From DASYML01 sp036399835 (GTDB taxonomy: Bacteria > Acidobacteriota > Blastocatellia > Pyrinomonadales > Pyrinomonadaceae): a stretch of 64,000 nucleotides of DNA. The notes under the pieces were generated by a model. That model did no database searches. It saw only the letters and a list, made by a program, of their open reading frames with translations, and was not told the DNA's origin. Of this stretch, positions 1 to 8,787 are shown one piece after another. A program made the translations under genes and the position numbers. The stretch is taken from contig DASWMI010000168.1 of NCBI GenBank assembly GCA_036399835.1, positions 16,173 to 80,172 on the forward strand, in the 5' to 3' direction. Position 1 is the stretch's first letter; each line of letters begins with the position of its first letter.

Positions 1-179
1 AAGCGCAAATCCGAGTTCCGGTTTACGTCAGCAGTTGTGGCCTCCGGTTTGCAGGGATGACGGCGCAAAGGTCAACGGCTGTTTCTGATCGGACCAAAAT
101 AAATCGAACTTCGAGACAGCCGATTCGTTAGAGTAAAGAGATTATTCGAGAAACAATCAAGCAGGGACAGGCAATCATT

Positions 180-404
180 ATGGCTACTAAACCTTCAATC
201 AAAATCATCAAGCGCCGTGAGCGCATAGAGCAGGAAAACGGGCCTGAACAGGCCGCTGCTACGAAAGAAACGCCGCGCGAAGCCGCCCGCGAAATGGTCG
301 CCACCGTGACCAACTGGGTGAGCGAGTTTCAGCAAAAGCGGCGCGAGGAAACTTCACGCGCCATCAAGACGCTGTTCGCGGACCAGCAACCGAACGAGGC
401 ATAG
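180..404 (+). CDS. small charged hypothetical protein
   Basis: A 74-residue protein, very rich in Lys, Arg and Glu, with no signal peptide, membrane segment or Cys motif. The central part (about residues 20-65) should form an amphipathic helix. I do not recognise a family. It begins with ATG; the only Shine-Dalgarno-like run (AGGG near 163) is rather far upstream. A good intrinsic terminator follows about 105 bases downstream, which supports a real short transcription unit. It has no close operon partner, the next likely gene starting at 668. Composition matches the neighbouring genes. Function unknown. Confidence 0.6.
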   Translation: MATKPSIKIIKRRERIEQENGPEQAAATKETPREAAREMVATVTNWVSEFQQKRREETSRAIKTLFADQQPNEA

Positions 405-509
405 GCTCTCGCAACACATGCGGCGCATAATCCCGCACCGGAATGAAGCAGATTGCACGCTTTCGTTCTCGCCTAGACCAAAAAGAACAATCACAGACAG
501 GCTACACAA

Positions 510-540
510 AAGGGCGGCCCCAAGAGGTCGCCCTTAATTG
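510..540 (+). terminator. intrinsic terminator-like hairpin
   Basis: AAGGGCG (510-516) pairs with CGCCCTT (529-535). The stem continues inward through GCC/GGT with one G-U pair, giving about 10 bp with a short loop, followed by AATTGTTTCT. It lies downstream of the small gene ending at 404 and probably ends its transcript. The rest of 405-667 holds nothing else I can identify. Confidence 0.55.
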
Positions 541-667
541 TTTCTAAAAGTATGGCGAATGCTACGTCTCAAGAGCGGACCTGTCAGGATGTTGACACGG
601 GGCGCGTGGCGGCGATAGCATGGCTGCCAAATCAAAGCCCTAAGAGAAATGGTATCCGTCAAGCCTC

Positions 668-862
668 ATGAAAACGACCGGACCAAAACGCGGGAAGAAA
701 CGCAAGCCTCAGCCTCTCTTTGAGACGATACGCAAGCCACTGGCGCCGCCCGGCCACCCGCTCGGACGTGACAAGCCGGAAGAGCGCGCGCATCCTTCGC
801 TGCGCAAGGCCAAGCATAAACATCGTCCTGAAAGGTCCGGAGAGGGGACTGAGGGCGACTGA
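668..862 (+). CDS. small basic proline-rich hypothetical protein
   Basis: A 64-residue, strongly basic protein (Lys, Arg, His, Pro), starting with ATG. The middle reads KPLAPPGHPLGRDKPEERAH and the C-terminal third is a Lys/His/Arg patch. No signal peptide or membrane segment is visible. Such composition suits a nucleic-acid or ribosome-associated small protein, but that is only inference. Codon use resembles neighbouring genes. There is no strong Shine-Dalgarno sequence (GTCAAGCC lies just upstream). Other overlapping reading frames exist here, so the gene is less certain than its neighbours. Confidence 0.45.
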   Translation: MKTTGPKRGKKRKPQPLFETIRKPLAPPGHPLGRDKPEERAHPSLRKAKHKHRPERSGEGTEGD

Positions 863-951
863 TTCGGGCCTCACGAGGCTATCAACGAAAAGGCCGCTGT
901 CTTCGTGTCCAAACGCTCTCGCCGCAAATCTTGATCGCCGTGAATAATCTT

Positions 952-1434
952 ATGACTGATGTTACTCAAACCTTCATCGCCAAATCGCGCTCGCTGCTTT
1001 CCGAGTATCTGATGAAAATCGAGCGTTGTCTGAAAGAGCTGAGCGAGGAAGATGTCTGGTGGCGTGCGCACGAGGAAGGGAACAGTATAGGCAATCTGCT
1101 GCTGCATCTGTCGGGTAATGCGCGCCAGTGGATTGTGTGCGGCGTCGGCGGAGCGGAAGACAGGCGTGTGCGCCAGCAAGAGTTCGATGCGCGAGAGGGC
1201 GCGTCGCGCGATGAATTGCTCGCCGCGCTCAGACAGACCGTCGCAGAGGTGGATGCTGTTTTAGACGGTCTTGATGAAGGCAGCCTGCTCGAACCGCGTC
1301 AGATACAGAGATACGACGTGAGCGTGCTCGAAGCGGTCTACCACGTGGTCGAGCATTTCTCCATGCACACGGGCCAGATCATCTTGATGACCAAGCTGCT
1401 GGCGAAAAAGGACCTCGAATTCTACAACCTTTAA
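952..1434 (+). CDS. DinB-family (four-helix bundle) protein
   Basis: A 160-residue DinB/YfiT-like protein of the DUF1572 kind. These proteins form a four-helix bundle that often binds a divalent metal, and some are thiol-dependent transferases. The family pattern is visible in the stretch around residues 44-66 (NSIGNLLLHLSGN, then QWI and GVGG). A His in the second helix (H52) and a C-terminal H-x3-H pair (H135, H139) could form the metal triad. The frame also has an upstream TTG at 931, but the ATG at 952 matches where the family starts. No signal peptide, so probably cytoplasmic. Apparently monocistronic. The exact reaction cannot be told from sequence. Confidence 0.85.
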   Translation: MTDVTQTFIAKSRSLLSEYLMKIERCLKELSEEDVWWRAHEEGNSIGNLLLHLSGNARQWIVCGVGGAEDRRVRQQEFDAREGASRDELLAALRQTVAEVDAVLDGLDEGSLLEPRQIQRYDVSVLEAVYHVVEHFSMHTGQIILMTKLLAKKDLEFYNL

Positions 1435-1666
1435 AGGGTTCGGTCTTCGCCGTTCGGCGTGCGGAGCGCAAGGTTAAGCAGGCATGGTCGAGAGTTCCGA
1501 AGTTTAGTAGTTTTGATAAAAGTAGCCAGCAACGCGTTTGACTCCGAAGGCTTAAAGATGGGCATGGCACTCTTTCTTCATCTTTGTCATTTTTAACTTT
1601 TCAATCACACGGATTCATGCTTAATATACAGTCGCACTTGAACAAAGCCCGAGGAGATGAATGTTC

Positions 1667-1942
1667 ATGACCTATACTGTTTGCGAACCTTGTGTCAACT
1701 GCCGTTATACAGACTGCGCCGTCGTCTGCCCTGTAGAGGCTTTTCATATAGACGACGACATGCTCGTCATCCATCCCGAAACCTGCATAGACTGTGACGC
1801 GTGCGTCCCGGAATGTCCCGTCGAGGCCATCTTTCCAGAAGATAAAGTCCCGGAGGAGTGGGCGCACTTTACGCCTATGAACGCCGAGAAAGCCATGAGC
1901 GGTCTGCCGACCATCAGTGTCAAGCTGGACCCTTTATGCTGA
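1667..1942 (+). CDS. fdxA: FdxA-type 7Fe ferredoxin
   Basis: A 91-residue dicluster ferredoxin, a soluble cytoplasmic electron carrier. The N-terminal motif C9-x2-C12-x4-C17-x3-C21-P and the second motif C40-x2-C43-x2-C46-x3-C50-P match Azotobacter-type ferredoxin I. By that family's rules C9, C17 and C50 would bind a [3Fe-4S] cluster and C21, C40, C43 and C46 a [4Fe-4S] cluster. An in-frame ATG exists 6 bases upstream (1661), but GAGGAG at 1651-1656 is 10 bases before 1667 and only 4 before 1661, and the family begins MTY; I therefore use 1667. It stands alone, so its redox partner is not identified by context. Confidence 0.92.
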   Translation: MTYTVCEPCVNCRYTDCAVVCPVEAFHIDDDMLVIHPETCIDCDACVPECPVEAIFPEDKVPEEWAHFTPMNAEKAMSGLPTISVKLDPLC

Positions 1943-1987
1943 AGGGTCGTCGAAGCCGAAGTCAGATTCTACGGACAGGAAAAGCGC

Positions 1988-2034
1988 AAGGCGCGCCGTA
2001 GCTCCCTCGAAATTGGCCGGGACTGGCGCGCCTT
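1988..2034. repeat. 10-bp perfect inverted repeat between fdxA and the next gene
   Basis: AAGGCGCGCC (1988-1997) and GGCGCGCCTT (2025-2034) are perfect inverted repeats separated by 27 bases. The core GGCGCGCC is itself a palindrome. There is no U-tract after it, so a textbook intrinsic terminator is unlikely. It may be a transcript-end structure for fdxA or a protein-binding dyad. Confidence 0.4.
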
Positions 2035-2100
2035 GTCATGTCTCAGAGGCCGCAACCAAAGGCACTGAACCCGTGGCGGGTTCAACGCGCGAGATTGAAG

Positions 2101-2400
2101 ATGAAGAAACGCACAAAGCGTTGGATGGGTGGTCTCGCCCTCGCCGCCGGAATGTTGGGGGCCGTGGGAACGGTACTAATGAAAAAAAAGAGATTTTATA
2201 GAAATGGCGGAAGGTCCGAAGAGACGCGCGACGTGTGGGCCAGGCCGGGGATGGTCGTCACGTTCCGCGCAGAGTTGATGCCCGGACGCGAGCGTTCGGA
2301 GCGGACCTTTCGCGTCGCAGAGCTGTTGCCGAGCGGCAGAGTTATCTTGCAGGGAGTCGCGGGCGAGCATAACGAGAAGGAGTTTGAGCCTGCCAGGTAG
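2101..2400 (+). CDS. small membrane-anchored hypothetical protein
   Basis: About 99 residues starting MKKRTKRW. A positively charged N-terminus is followed by one hydrophobic segment (about residues 10-26, Gly/Ala/Leu rich) and then KKKR, giving a single-pass anchor. The rest (about residues 45-99) is a small soluble domain that looks beta-rich. An in-frame ATG exists at 2038, but the extra 21 residues are Pro/Arg rich and would bury the anchor. The next gene begins 27 bases after the stop, so it may be co-transcribed with the TPR protein. Family not recognised. Confidence 0.6.
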   Translation: MKKRTKRWMGGLALAAGMLGAVGTVLMKKKRFYRNGGRSEETRDVWARPGMVVTFRAELMPGRERSERTFRVAELLPSGRVILQGVAGEHNEKEFEPAR

Positions 2401-2427
2401 GCTCTGAAGGATTAAGTGGACCAGAGC

Positions 2428-2784
2428 ATGTCGCAATCGAGAATAGATATTTTCGCAGAGATGGCGCGCGAGCAGCCGGACAGTGAGATGGTCTGGTACG
2501 GGCTGGCTAACGAGTACGTCAAGGCTGAAAGATGGGGCGAGGCGGCAGATGCCCTGCGTCAGGTCGTCAGCCTGAACCCGGATTATACTGCCGCCTACCA
2601 GTTGCTCGGCACGGCCCTCTTTGAACAGGGCGAGAGCGAGCAGGCGCGCGTTATCTGGGAGCAGGGCCGAGAGGTCGCAGAGCGCACGGGAGCCTGGAAA
2701 GCTCGGCAACACATCGAAGGCTTGCTCGCACGGATGGATGAAGGGCCGAAGGGTAAGCGGGATTCGGAATTTTGCGAAGAGTGA
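2428..2784 (+). CDS. small tetratricopeptide (TPR) protein
   Basis: About 118 residues and mostly helical. At least two TPR units are visible across residues 12-95, with the signature spacing W/Y-x2-L-x4-A-x3-G and NPDYTAAYQLLGTALFEQGE. TPR units mediate protein-protein contacts, and the partner is unknown. No signal peptide, so probably cytoplasmic. A GTG at 2416 could extend it by four residues; it overlaps a copy of the TGGACCA word (2417-2423), and I prefer the ATG at 2428. A strong terminator follows at 2811. Confidence 0.8.
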   Translation: MSQSRIDIFAEMAREQPDSEMVWYGLANEYVKAERWGEAADALRQVVSLNPDYTAAYQLLGTALFEQGESEQARVIWEQGREVAERTGAWKARQHIEGLLARMDEGPKGKRDSEFCEE

Positions 2785-2810
2785 AGAAGCAGCAGAAAGC
2801 GTGTTAAGTA

Positions 2811-2841
2811 AAGCCCTGTCCATCAGCGACAGGGCTTTTCT
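2811..2841 (+). terminator. strong intrinsic terminator
   Basis: AAGCCCTGTC (2811-2820) is perfectly complementary to GACAGGGCTT (2828-2837) with a 7-base loop. The hairpin is followed by TTCTCGTTT. It sits 27 bases after the TPR gene and should end that transcript. Confidence 0.8.
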
Positions 2842-2942
2842 CGTTTGAGAGCTAAGACAGCGAGAGGTAGTCCTTTGTTGGTCTCATCGCTTGCGTGTTA
2901 AGAAGCTAGTAAAAATGGATGTCGCCCGACGCGAGGTGTCGT

Positions 2943-3719
2943 CTACCATTCGTAGGTGCGGCCAGGCTCCATGACGCTCAGTTTCGGAATCTTTAGCTCC
3001 TCAAGCTCTTTGATGACCGTTTCGCGGTAGGCCGGCTTGAGATGGACGGCGAGAATCTCCAGTCCGTTGTGTTTGAGCTTGCCCAGCTCTTTCTGAAGAG
3101 AGGCGGGCGTGAAATGCCTTGAGACCTCTGCGAGCTGGGCCAGCGCGTTGGGGAAGGAAGCTTCAATGAGCAGCGCGTCAACGTGCGCCGCGCCGTTGAC
3201 CAGCTCCCAGAACTCTTCTGTCTCCGCCGTGTCGGAGCTGAGAGCGACGGTCGTCTTGCCGTCTGAGATAATCATCCCGACCGTCGGGACGATGTGGTTG
3301 ACGGCGACGGCAGTAATCTTGAGATGCGCGACCCGGAATTCGATGCCCGTGCCGAAGGGCACATACTCCATGACGCGGCTTTTGTCGTTGCTCAAATCGG
3401 AAAAGCGCGGGTAGACGGTCCAGTTAAAGATGTCGCGCTCAAGCGTCTCGATGACCTCTTCGGTGGCATGGACGCGGATAGGCTCTTCGAGTGTCCCGAA
3501 GAGATCGTCAATAAAGATGGGGAGGGTCGCAACGTGGTCCATGTGAGGATGCGTGATGATGATGTCGCGCACGCTCTCGCGCTGTTCGTCCGTGAGGGCC
3601 ATCGCCAGGCTTCCGGCGTCAATCGCCACGCGCTCGTCTACGAGAAAACACGTCAGGCGCTGCTCCGGTGCGGCGTAGCCCTTTTCATCGAAGGTGCTGG
3701 GTAAGAGTTGAATCTTCAC
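2943..3719 (-). CDS. metallo-beta-lactamase-fold hydrolase, class II cyclic-nucleotide phosphodiesterase-like
   Basis: A 258-residue metallohydrolase with the metal motif THPHMDH (H57, H59, D61, H62), a further His in VNHIVPTVG, an Asp in SSDTAE and a C-terminal HLKP His. This arrangement, with a continuous sheet and no signal peptide, fits the class II cAMP phosphodiesterase/RNase Z-like branch of the fold. The substrate could therefore be a cyclic nucleotide, but substrate specificity is inference. The start is GTG with no clear Shine-Dalgarno sequence. It converges on the upstream plus-strand TPR gene and is followed upstream by prsW on the same strand (91-base gap). Confidence 0.8.
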   Translation of the reverse strand: MKIQLLPSTFDEKGYAAPEQRLTCFLVDERVAIDAGSLAMALTDEQRESVRDIIITHPHMDHVATLPIFIDDLFGTLEEPIRVHATEEVIETLERDIFNWTVYPRFSDLSNDKSRVMEYVPFGTGIEFRVAHLKITAVAVNHIVPTVGMIISDGKTTVALSSDTAETEEFWELVNGAAHVDALLIEASFPNALAQLAEVSRHFTPASLQKELGKLKHNGLEILAVHLKPAYRETVIKELEELKIPKLSVMEPGRTYEW

Positions 3720-3810
3720 GAAATGGGTCAGTGTTTCAGGACGCGCGCGAGGACCATTTCAGTATAAGGCAATCGAGCAAGCACGCGCGAGAATTTTCTG
3801 CGGCCCCGGG

Positions 3811-4998
3811 TTAATGCGCGCCCAGGCGCTGGCGCATCTCTTGAAGCATTTGCAGATAGGCAGCTTCGCGTTCGAGCGCCTCCTGCGGGTCGCTGATGAT
3901 ACCGCGCGCGACGCGGCTACGATGAAAGGCCAGCTCGCTCGCCGTCTGATTATACTGCATACGCACGCGCCACACGCCGAAGCCGCCTCTGGTCAGCGCG
4001 TTGAAGGACGCGCCCATCCGTCCCCTGACGCTACAGAGTCGGTGATAGTCGTCCGGCGTGAACAGCCCGCGCTGGAGGTCCGCCATCAAGTGCTCGCGCA
4101 CGATGCGCCCCTCACGACGCAGGTTAAAGCCTATCACGACAAGCGTGGCGATGAAGACAGGGACCATCACTAGAAAGTACATCACCAGAAAGCCTGCGCC
4201 GCCGAAGAAGGTCGGCGAGGCATTCCAGATAGCGTGGAGCATGATTGCCATCAATAGGCCGGCGATGGGCGCGACAAACTTGATGAATTTATTGTTGGTC
4301 TGCCTGGACCAGCCGAGACCTATGCCCGTCATGCTCGTAAAGAGCGGGTGAGAGAAGGGAGCCATCGCGCCGCGCAGAATGAGAGTGCCCGTTAGCCCCG
4401 GACCCCCGCCCTGTATCAGAGCCTTGCCGTAATATTGGAAATTCTCGGTCATGGCAAAGCCCAGTGCCACCATCCCCGCGTAGACGATGCCGTCCACGAT
4501 GCCGTCAAATTCATCCTTTCTCCAGAAAAAGAGAATAAAGAGGATGAGCGCCTTGGCGCTCTCTTCGACGATGGGCGCGGAGAGCACGGCACCGGCTGCC
4601 TCTGCGGCTTCCGAGCTTTGCGTGATGATGGCAACGAAGATGGCGACCGCCGTGTTAATGATAAAGGCTATGAAGACGGCCACCATCGCGCCCCAGAAGA
4701 AGGCCAACGCCAGCATCCATAAAGGCTCGGATTCGTAGCGGTCAATCCAGAGCAGCAGCGCGACGTAAATCGGGACGGGAATCATCGCGCAGATCATCCC
4801 GACCAGCAGCGCGACTGGACCAGTTTGCGAGCCGATGAGCAGCAGCACGATGAGGCCGAGCACCAGACCCGCGAGGATGGCCGCGATGGCGAGCATGACC
4901 TTGATGGCGCTGGTTTTCTTGCGCGATTGAAGGGCTATCCTGGGCGGCGGGTACGCGCCGCCATAATTCTGCACGGGGGAATACTGGTTGTTATACAT
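3811..4998 (-). CDS. PrsW-family intramembrane glutamic protease
   Basis: A 395-residue polytopic membrane protein. After a Pro/Tyr-rich cytoplasmic N-terminus it has about eight hydrophobic segments between residues 33 and 310, then a roughly 85-residue soluble, helical C-terminal tail. The PrsW/CAAX-protease signature EESAKA lies at residues 145-150, and His-containing motifs in later helices (SHPLF and LHAIWNAS) complete the expected Glu/His site. PrsW proteases cut membrane-embedded substrates such as anti-sigma factors, but no anti-sigma gene is nearby. AAAGGA lies just before the ATG. Apparently its own unit or followed by the hydrolase gene downstream. Confidence 0.88.
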   Translation of the reverse strand: MYNNQYSPVQNYGGAYPPPRIALQSRKKTSAIKVMLAIAAILAGLVLGLIVLLLIGSQTGPVALLVGMICAMIPVPIYVALLLWIDRYESEPLWMLALAFFWGAMVAVFIAFIINTAVAIFVAIITQSSEAAEAAGAVLSAPIVEESAKALILFILFFWRKDEFDGIVDGIVYAGMVALGFAMTENFQYYGKALIQGGGPGLTGTLILRGAMAPFSHPLFTSMTGIGLGWSRQTNNKFIKFVAPIAGLLMAIMLHAIWNASPTFFGGAGFLVMYFLVMVPVFIATLVVIGFNLRREGRIVREHLMADLQRGLFTPDDYHRLCSVRGRMGASFNALTRGGFGVWRVRMQYNQTASELAFHRSRVARGIISDPQEALEREAAYLQMLQEMRQRLGAH

Positions 4999-5185
4999 GA
5001 TCCTTTAATTCGGAAACTGATGAAATGAGTTGCAGTATGTTAAAGAGAACCGAGAGATATGCGAGCGCAGCCGGAGTATAGCCACATTTGCCCCCAGACT
5101 TCCAGCTTTAATTGACGAACAGGTCCGCGCGGTTTTGCACAGCAGGCCGCGCACGTTCTCAAGCAGAGCCGGACGCCTGGCAGTC

Positions 5186-5959
5186 TTAGCGCGCACACGT
5201 CTGGGCGCGGCCTCCGTCAATCGAATAGGTCGCCCCTGTAATCCAGCCCGCGTGCTCCGAGGCCAGAAAGAGAATCAGGTCCGCGACCTCTTCCGGACGC
5301 CCGACGCGCCCGATGGGATGCGTCTGCTTCGAGCGTTCGAGGAAGGCTGCGTAAGCCTCTTCGCTCATCCCGCCGCGCTTGTGTATATCCGTGATGACGA
5401 CGCCCGGGTTGACCGCGTTGACGCGTATCCCTTTGGGGGCCAGCTCAAGCGCGGCGCAGCGCGTCAACTGGTCCAGCCCTGCCTTTGAGACGCAATAGGC
5501 CAGCACGCCCGGAAACGAGCGCAGTCCGGTTACGCTTGAGACATTGACGATGTTGCCGCGCGTCCGTTCGAGCTGGGGCACGCATTGCTGCATCAGGTAG
5601 AAGGCGGCGCGCAGGTTGACGTTCATCATCGCGTCCCAGGCATCAAGCCGCGTGTCCTCTATAGTGCCGTTGGAAAGATGGCCCGCAGCGTTGACGAGCA
5701 CATCAACCCTGCCGAAATTTTCTACAGTCCCGCGCACGATTCGCCGCACATCAGCTTCATTCGTGACATCCGCCCTGAGCGAGAGGGACTCCGCGCCAAG
5801 CTCTTTAATCTCTTCGGCGACTTCTGCGAGCGCGCCTTCCTGGCGGCCCACGGCGGCCACGCGTGCGCCAGCCCCCGCCAGACGCAAGGCTGTCGCCCTT
5901 CCGATGCCCGAAGTCGCACCCGTCACGAGGGCTATCTTACCCGCCAGCTCTTTCTCCAT
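5186..5959 (-). CDS. SDR-family NAD(P)-dependent oxidoreductase
   Basis: A 257-residue classical short-chain dehydrogenase/reductase, cytoplasmic. The cofactor motif TGATSGIG is at residues 13-20, NAAG at 90-93, a catalytic Ser near 141-142, and Y155-x3-K159. The C-terminus GATYSIDGG is typical of FabG-like enzymes. The basic residue after the first strand (R39) is compatible with NADP use. It probably reduces or oxidises a carbonyl/alcohol, substrate unknown. AGGAG sits about 10 bases before the ATG. No fatty-acid synthesis genes adjoin it, so I do not call it fabG. Confidence 0.9.
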   Translation of the reverse strand: MEKELAGKIALVTGATSGIGRATALRLAGAGARVAAVGRQEGALAEVAEEIKELGAESLSLRADVTNEADVRRIVRGTVENFGRVDVLVNAAGHLSNGTIEDTRLDAWDAMMNVNLRAAFYLMQQCVPQLERTRGNIVNVSSVTGLRSFPGVLAYCVSKAGLDQLTRCAALELAPKGIRVNAVNPGVVITDIHKRGGMSEEAYAAFLERSKQTHPIGRVGRPEEVADLILFLASEHAGWITGATYSIDGGRAQTCAR

Positions 5960-6153
5960 CTATCTGTCTCCTCTTCATCAAGAATATTCAGACGCACTGA
6001 TTTTAATCATCTCATATTGACAGGAGAGGCTCAAAAAGTTGACTATAAGCTTCTGCACGAGTGCCCTTGTGTTTCAAGGGAGCAAGCGACGGACATTACA
6101 GCTTCAAAGCACACGAAAGCCTGTTTCGCGTCTCGCCCTGTTAAGGAGAAAGC

Positions 6154-7179
6154 TTGCGCAGCAATTCGACCGAAAACTTTTTTGGTAGAACATCAAGGCC
6201 AGCCGCACGCTCTTCCGCAGGCGGCGCATCGCATCGCAGCCCATCGCGCGCGCGGATGCCTTCGACCTCCGGTTACATGGTGGCGGCGGGCGCGACTGCC
6301 GCGACTCTCTTCTTCCTGCTCTGGTGGATGCTGCACGACAGCGGCGATGAAGCGCCCTGGGTTCCGGCGGGGCTGGCCTCCAGCGTCGTCATGCTGATTG
6401 CCGTCGCGGCGCGCGAAGTCATCATGCGGCGGGCCTGGACGCGCTATCTGCTCGAACATGAAAAGCATGAGCACGCGGCCAACAGGGAAGCCAGAGCGGG
6501 CGCTGGCAGCCGCAGCAATAGCAGCCAGGCGCACGGGACTATCAGCTCTCACTCGGCGGCCTTGCGCGCGCTGCAAAAACAGTCTGAAGAGGCGGATGCC
6601 CCGAGCGCACAGCCCGAAGCGCATCTCAACGTCTATCAGGCCTGCCAGGAATATCTCGCGAGCACGGATGAGATACTGCGCTCGGCCAACGTCGAAACCG
6701 AAAGGCGCGTGGCCCTGCGTGCGGGACAGGAACGCGTGCGCGCCCTTCAGAAACATCACCTCCTGGGATGGGCGCGCGGGGCTTCGCGCACTCTGGCCCA
6801 TGAAGCTCAACTGCGCAGCCGCCTCTCGGATAAGATAGAGACGGCGCAGCGCGCGATTGATGTCATAGAGGCGGCGCTGAAGGCTTATCCGGGCGAGGGT
6901 GAGCTGGAGGATTCCGTGCTGGCGATACAGGAGTTTATCGGCTCTGTAAAAGTCTCTCACTGGGTCGAGCTGGCCGAGCGCGCAGCCTTTCGAGGCAAGT
7001 ATGCGCGGGCTATTGACCGTTATCGAGATGCGCTCTTTTATGTCTCGCGCGAGAAGATGAGGGAAGAAACGCGCGCCGAGACGGCGCAACACATTCAACG
7101 CCAGATTGAGATGCTGCGCGCGCGGCTGCACATGAATGGCAGGGCCGCTAAAACGGATGACCGTGCGTGGGATGGATAG
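6154..7179 (+). CDS. membrane-anchored coiled-coil hypothetical protein
   Basis: A 341-residue protein. The first 40 residues are Ser/Arg rich and low in complexity. Two hydrophobic segments follow (about 41-59 and 70-87), then a long, almost wholly helical charged region (90-330) likely to form coiled coils or TPR-like helices. The start is TTG, chosen because AAGGAG at 6143-6148 lies 5 bases upstream and no ATG is close. Topology suggests an inner-membrane protein with a large cytoplasmic domain. The following zinc-ribbon gene begins only 35 bases later, so they may be co-transcribed. Family not recognised. Confidence 0.7.
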   Translation: MRSNSTENFFGRTSRPAARSSAGGASHRSPSRARMPSTSGYMVAAGATAATLFFLLWWMLHDSGDEAPWVPAGLASSVVMLIAVAAREVIMRRAWTRYLLEHEKHEHAANREARAGAGSRSNSSQAHGTISSHSAALRALQKQSEEADAPSAQPEAHLNVYQACQEYLASTDEILRSANVETERRVALRAGQERVRALQKHHLLGWARGASRTLAHEAQLRSRLSDKIETAQRAIDVIEAALKAYPGEGELEDSVLAIQEFIGSVKVSHWVELAERAAFRGKYARAIDRYRDALFYVSREKMREETRAETAQHIQRQIEMLRARLHMNGRAAKTDDRAWDG

Positions 7180-7214
7180 AGTTTGAGGAGTCAATCTCCG
7201 GGGAATCCTTACAC

Positions 7215-7451
7215 ATGATTGGACAGCGTTGTCCGAAATGCAAAAGCTCGCGGATCAGGCGTGGCTACAAGCCGACCCCGCTCATTTTGCGTCTGTTTGG
7301 CATCTATAACCTTTTGTGCGATCATTGTAACCTGCTTTTTACGGGCTTCGCAGTCCCTGGCACGGTGCCCAAACACGGAAGCCGTAAGAAGAAGGGGGCC
7401 GAGGCGCGTGCGAGCAAGGAATTCGAGCGCCGAACGCACGTCAAGAGTTGA
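7215..7451 (+). CDS. small zinc-ribbon hypothetical protein
   Basis: A 78-residue protein with two Cys pairs, CPKC near residues 6-9 and CDHC near 36-39. They are separated by a hydrophobic stretch (PTPLILRLFGIYNLL), and a basic tail ends the protein. This is a minimal zinc-ribbon layout in which the hydrophobic spacer may sit on a membrane. A GTG at 7167, overlapping the end of the previous gene, could add 16 residues; the ATG at 7215 places the first CxxC close to the N-terminus, as usual. It precedes the polysaccharide export gene, but a link is not shown. Confidence 0.65.
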   Translation: MIGQRCPKCKSSRIRRGYKPTPLILRLFGIYNLLCDHCNLLFTGFAVPGTVPKHGSRKKKGAEARASKEFERRTHVKS

Positions 7452-7607
7452 AGCCCTGTGCCGGTAAGACAGGGATTTCGCGGACGCGGGATACAGCTTG
7501 CAAGCTGCATCCAATCCCCGGCCAGGAGCATCTATCAAAGGGCATTCAAGAGAGGGCCACAAAGGGCCACATCAAGCCACATCAGCTTTAGCTTCGAGGA
7601 TTTAATT

Positions 7608-8672
7608 ATGAAAGCCAGAATATTGCTTATCCTTTTCATCTTCACCTGTCTGGGAACAGCCTCAACGCTCAGTGCGCAGGAACAATCGCAGCCTGTCATG
7701 CAACAAGGCCCGACGGTGGTCATGCCCGCTTCGATAGACAATCAGGGCATTAGAAACTATCTGCTCGGACCGGGCGACACCCTGGAGGTGCGTGTCTTCG
7801 GGCAACCTGATTTCGGCGGTCAGGCGGATGTGGACAGCGCGGGCAATATCAGCCTGCCCTTTATTGACAAGCCGATTCCGGCACAGTGCCGCACGGAAAA
7901 AGATGTCTCCAAAGACATTGCCACGGCCTATTCCAAGTATCTCAAGAATCCCCAGGTCAGCGTGCGCATCATGGGACGCAATAGCCGCCCGCCCGCCATC
8001 GTGCATGGCGCTGTCAATTCGCCGGGCCAATTCCAGATGCAGCGCCGCGTGCGTCTACAGGAAGTGCTGGCACGCGCGGGCGGCGTGACGGAGCGCGCCA
8101 ACGGCGTCATACAGGTGCTGCACACGGAATCCGTGATGTGCCATGAGCCTGGAGAAGTGCCTGAGCCGGAAGCCAGCGTCGCCCTCAGCGACGGCACAAA
8201 GATGCCAGCCTTTAAGCTCTACAAGTATGCGGATATTCTGACGGGGAATGCGGATGTCAATCCGTATGTCCGACCGGGCGACATCATCAGGGCGATGGAG
8301 GCCGAGCCTGTTTACATCACTGGCAGCGTCAATTCGCCGACCGGCCTCTACCTGCGCGAGCAGATGACTCTGAGCCGCGCCATCGCGATGGTCGGTGGAC
8401 CAAAGAAAGAGGCCAAGCAGAGCGAGATCATTATCTATCGCCGGAAGCCCGGCTCGGTCGAGGCCGAGAAGATGGTCGTCAACCTCGCCGCGATTAAAAA
8501 GGGGAAGGAGAAGGACGTGCTTCTTCAGGCATACGATATTATAGAAGTGCCGGAGGCCGGGATGCTCTCGAAAGAGCGTATCTTCCAGACCATCGCGGGC
8601 GGCGTCCTCTCAGGCTTTAGCGGCGTCGGCCAGCTTGCCACACAGACTTTGCCTCTGCGCGTTATCTACTGA
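7608..8672 (+). CDS. polysaccharide export (Wza-like) protein with SLBB domains
   Basis: A 354-residue exported protein. A signal peptide (residues 1-22, ending LSAQ) is followed by the poly-export domain (about 48-130, NYLLGPGDTLEVRVFG then VDSAGNISLP) and SLBB-type beta-grasp repeats (about 133-330, including VHGAVNSPGQF and ITGSVNSPTGLY). Wza-family proteins form the outer-membrane export channel for capsule or exopolysaccharide. CGAGGA sits 7 bases before the ATG; the frame is open upstream but lacks signal-peptide character. No tyrosine kinase, flippase or glycosyltransferase gene is adjacent, so this is an orphan export component. A terminator follows. Confidence 0.88.
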   Translation: MKARILLILFIFTCLGTASTLSAQEQSQPVMQQGPTVVMPASIDNQGIRNYLLGPGDTLEVRVFGQPDFGGQADVDSAGNISLPFIDKPIPAQCRTEKDVSKDIATAYSKYLKNPQVSVRIMGRNSRPPAIVHGAVNSPGQFQMQRRVRLQEVLARAGGVTERANGVIQVLHTESVMCHEPGEVPEPEASVALSDGTKMPAFKLYKYADILTGNADVNPYVRPGDIIRAMEAEPVYITGSVNSPTGLYLREQMTLSRAIAMVGGPKKEAKQSEIIIYRRKPGSVEAEKMVVNLAAIKKGKEKDVLLQAYDIIEVPEAGMLSKERIFQTIAGGVLSGFSGVGQLATQTLPLRVIY

Positions 8673-8694
8673 CAATCAGGCAGGCATCAGCTTT

Positions 8695-8730
8695 AAGAGG
8701 TTGGCCCAATCGCCAGCCTCTTATTGTTTA
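8695..8730 (+). terminator. intrinsic terminator
   Basis: AAGAGGTTGGC (8695-8705) pairs with GCCAGCCTCTT (8712-8722), with one wobble pair and a 6-base loop, and is followed by ATTGTTTA. It ends the polysaccharide export gene transcript. Confidence 0.7.
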
Positions 8731-8787
8731 GAGAGAGCCGAGAGATTTTCCTTTAAAGCAGACGGCTCTTATTAAGAGGAGAAAAAG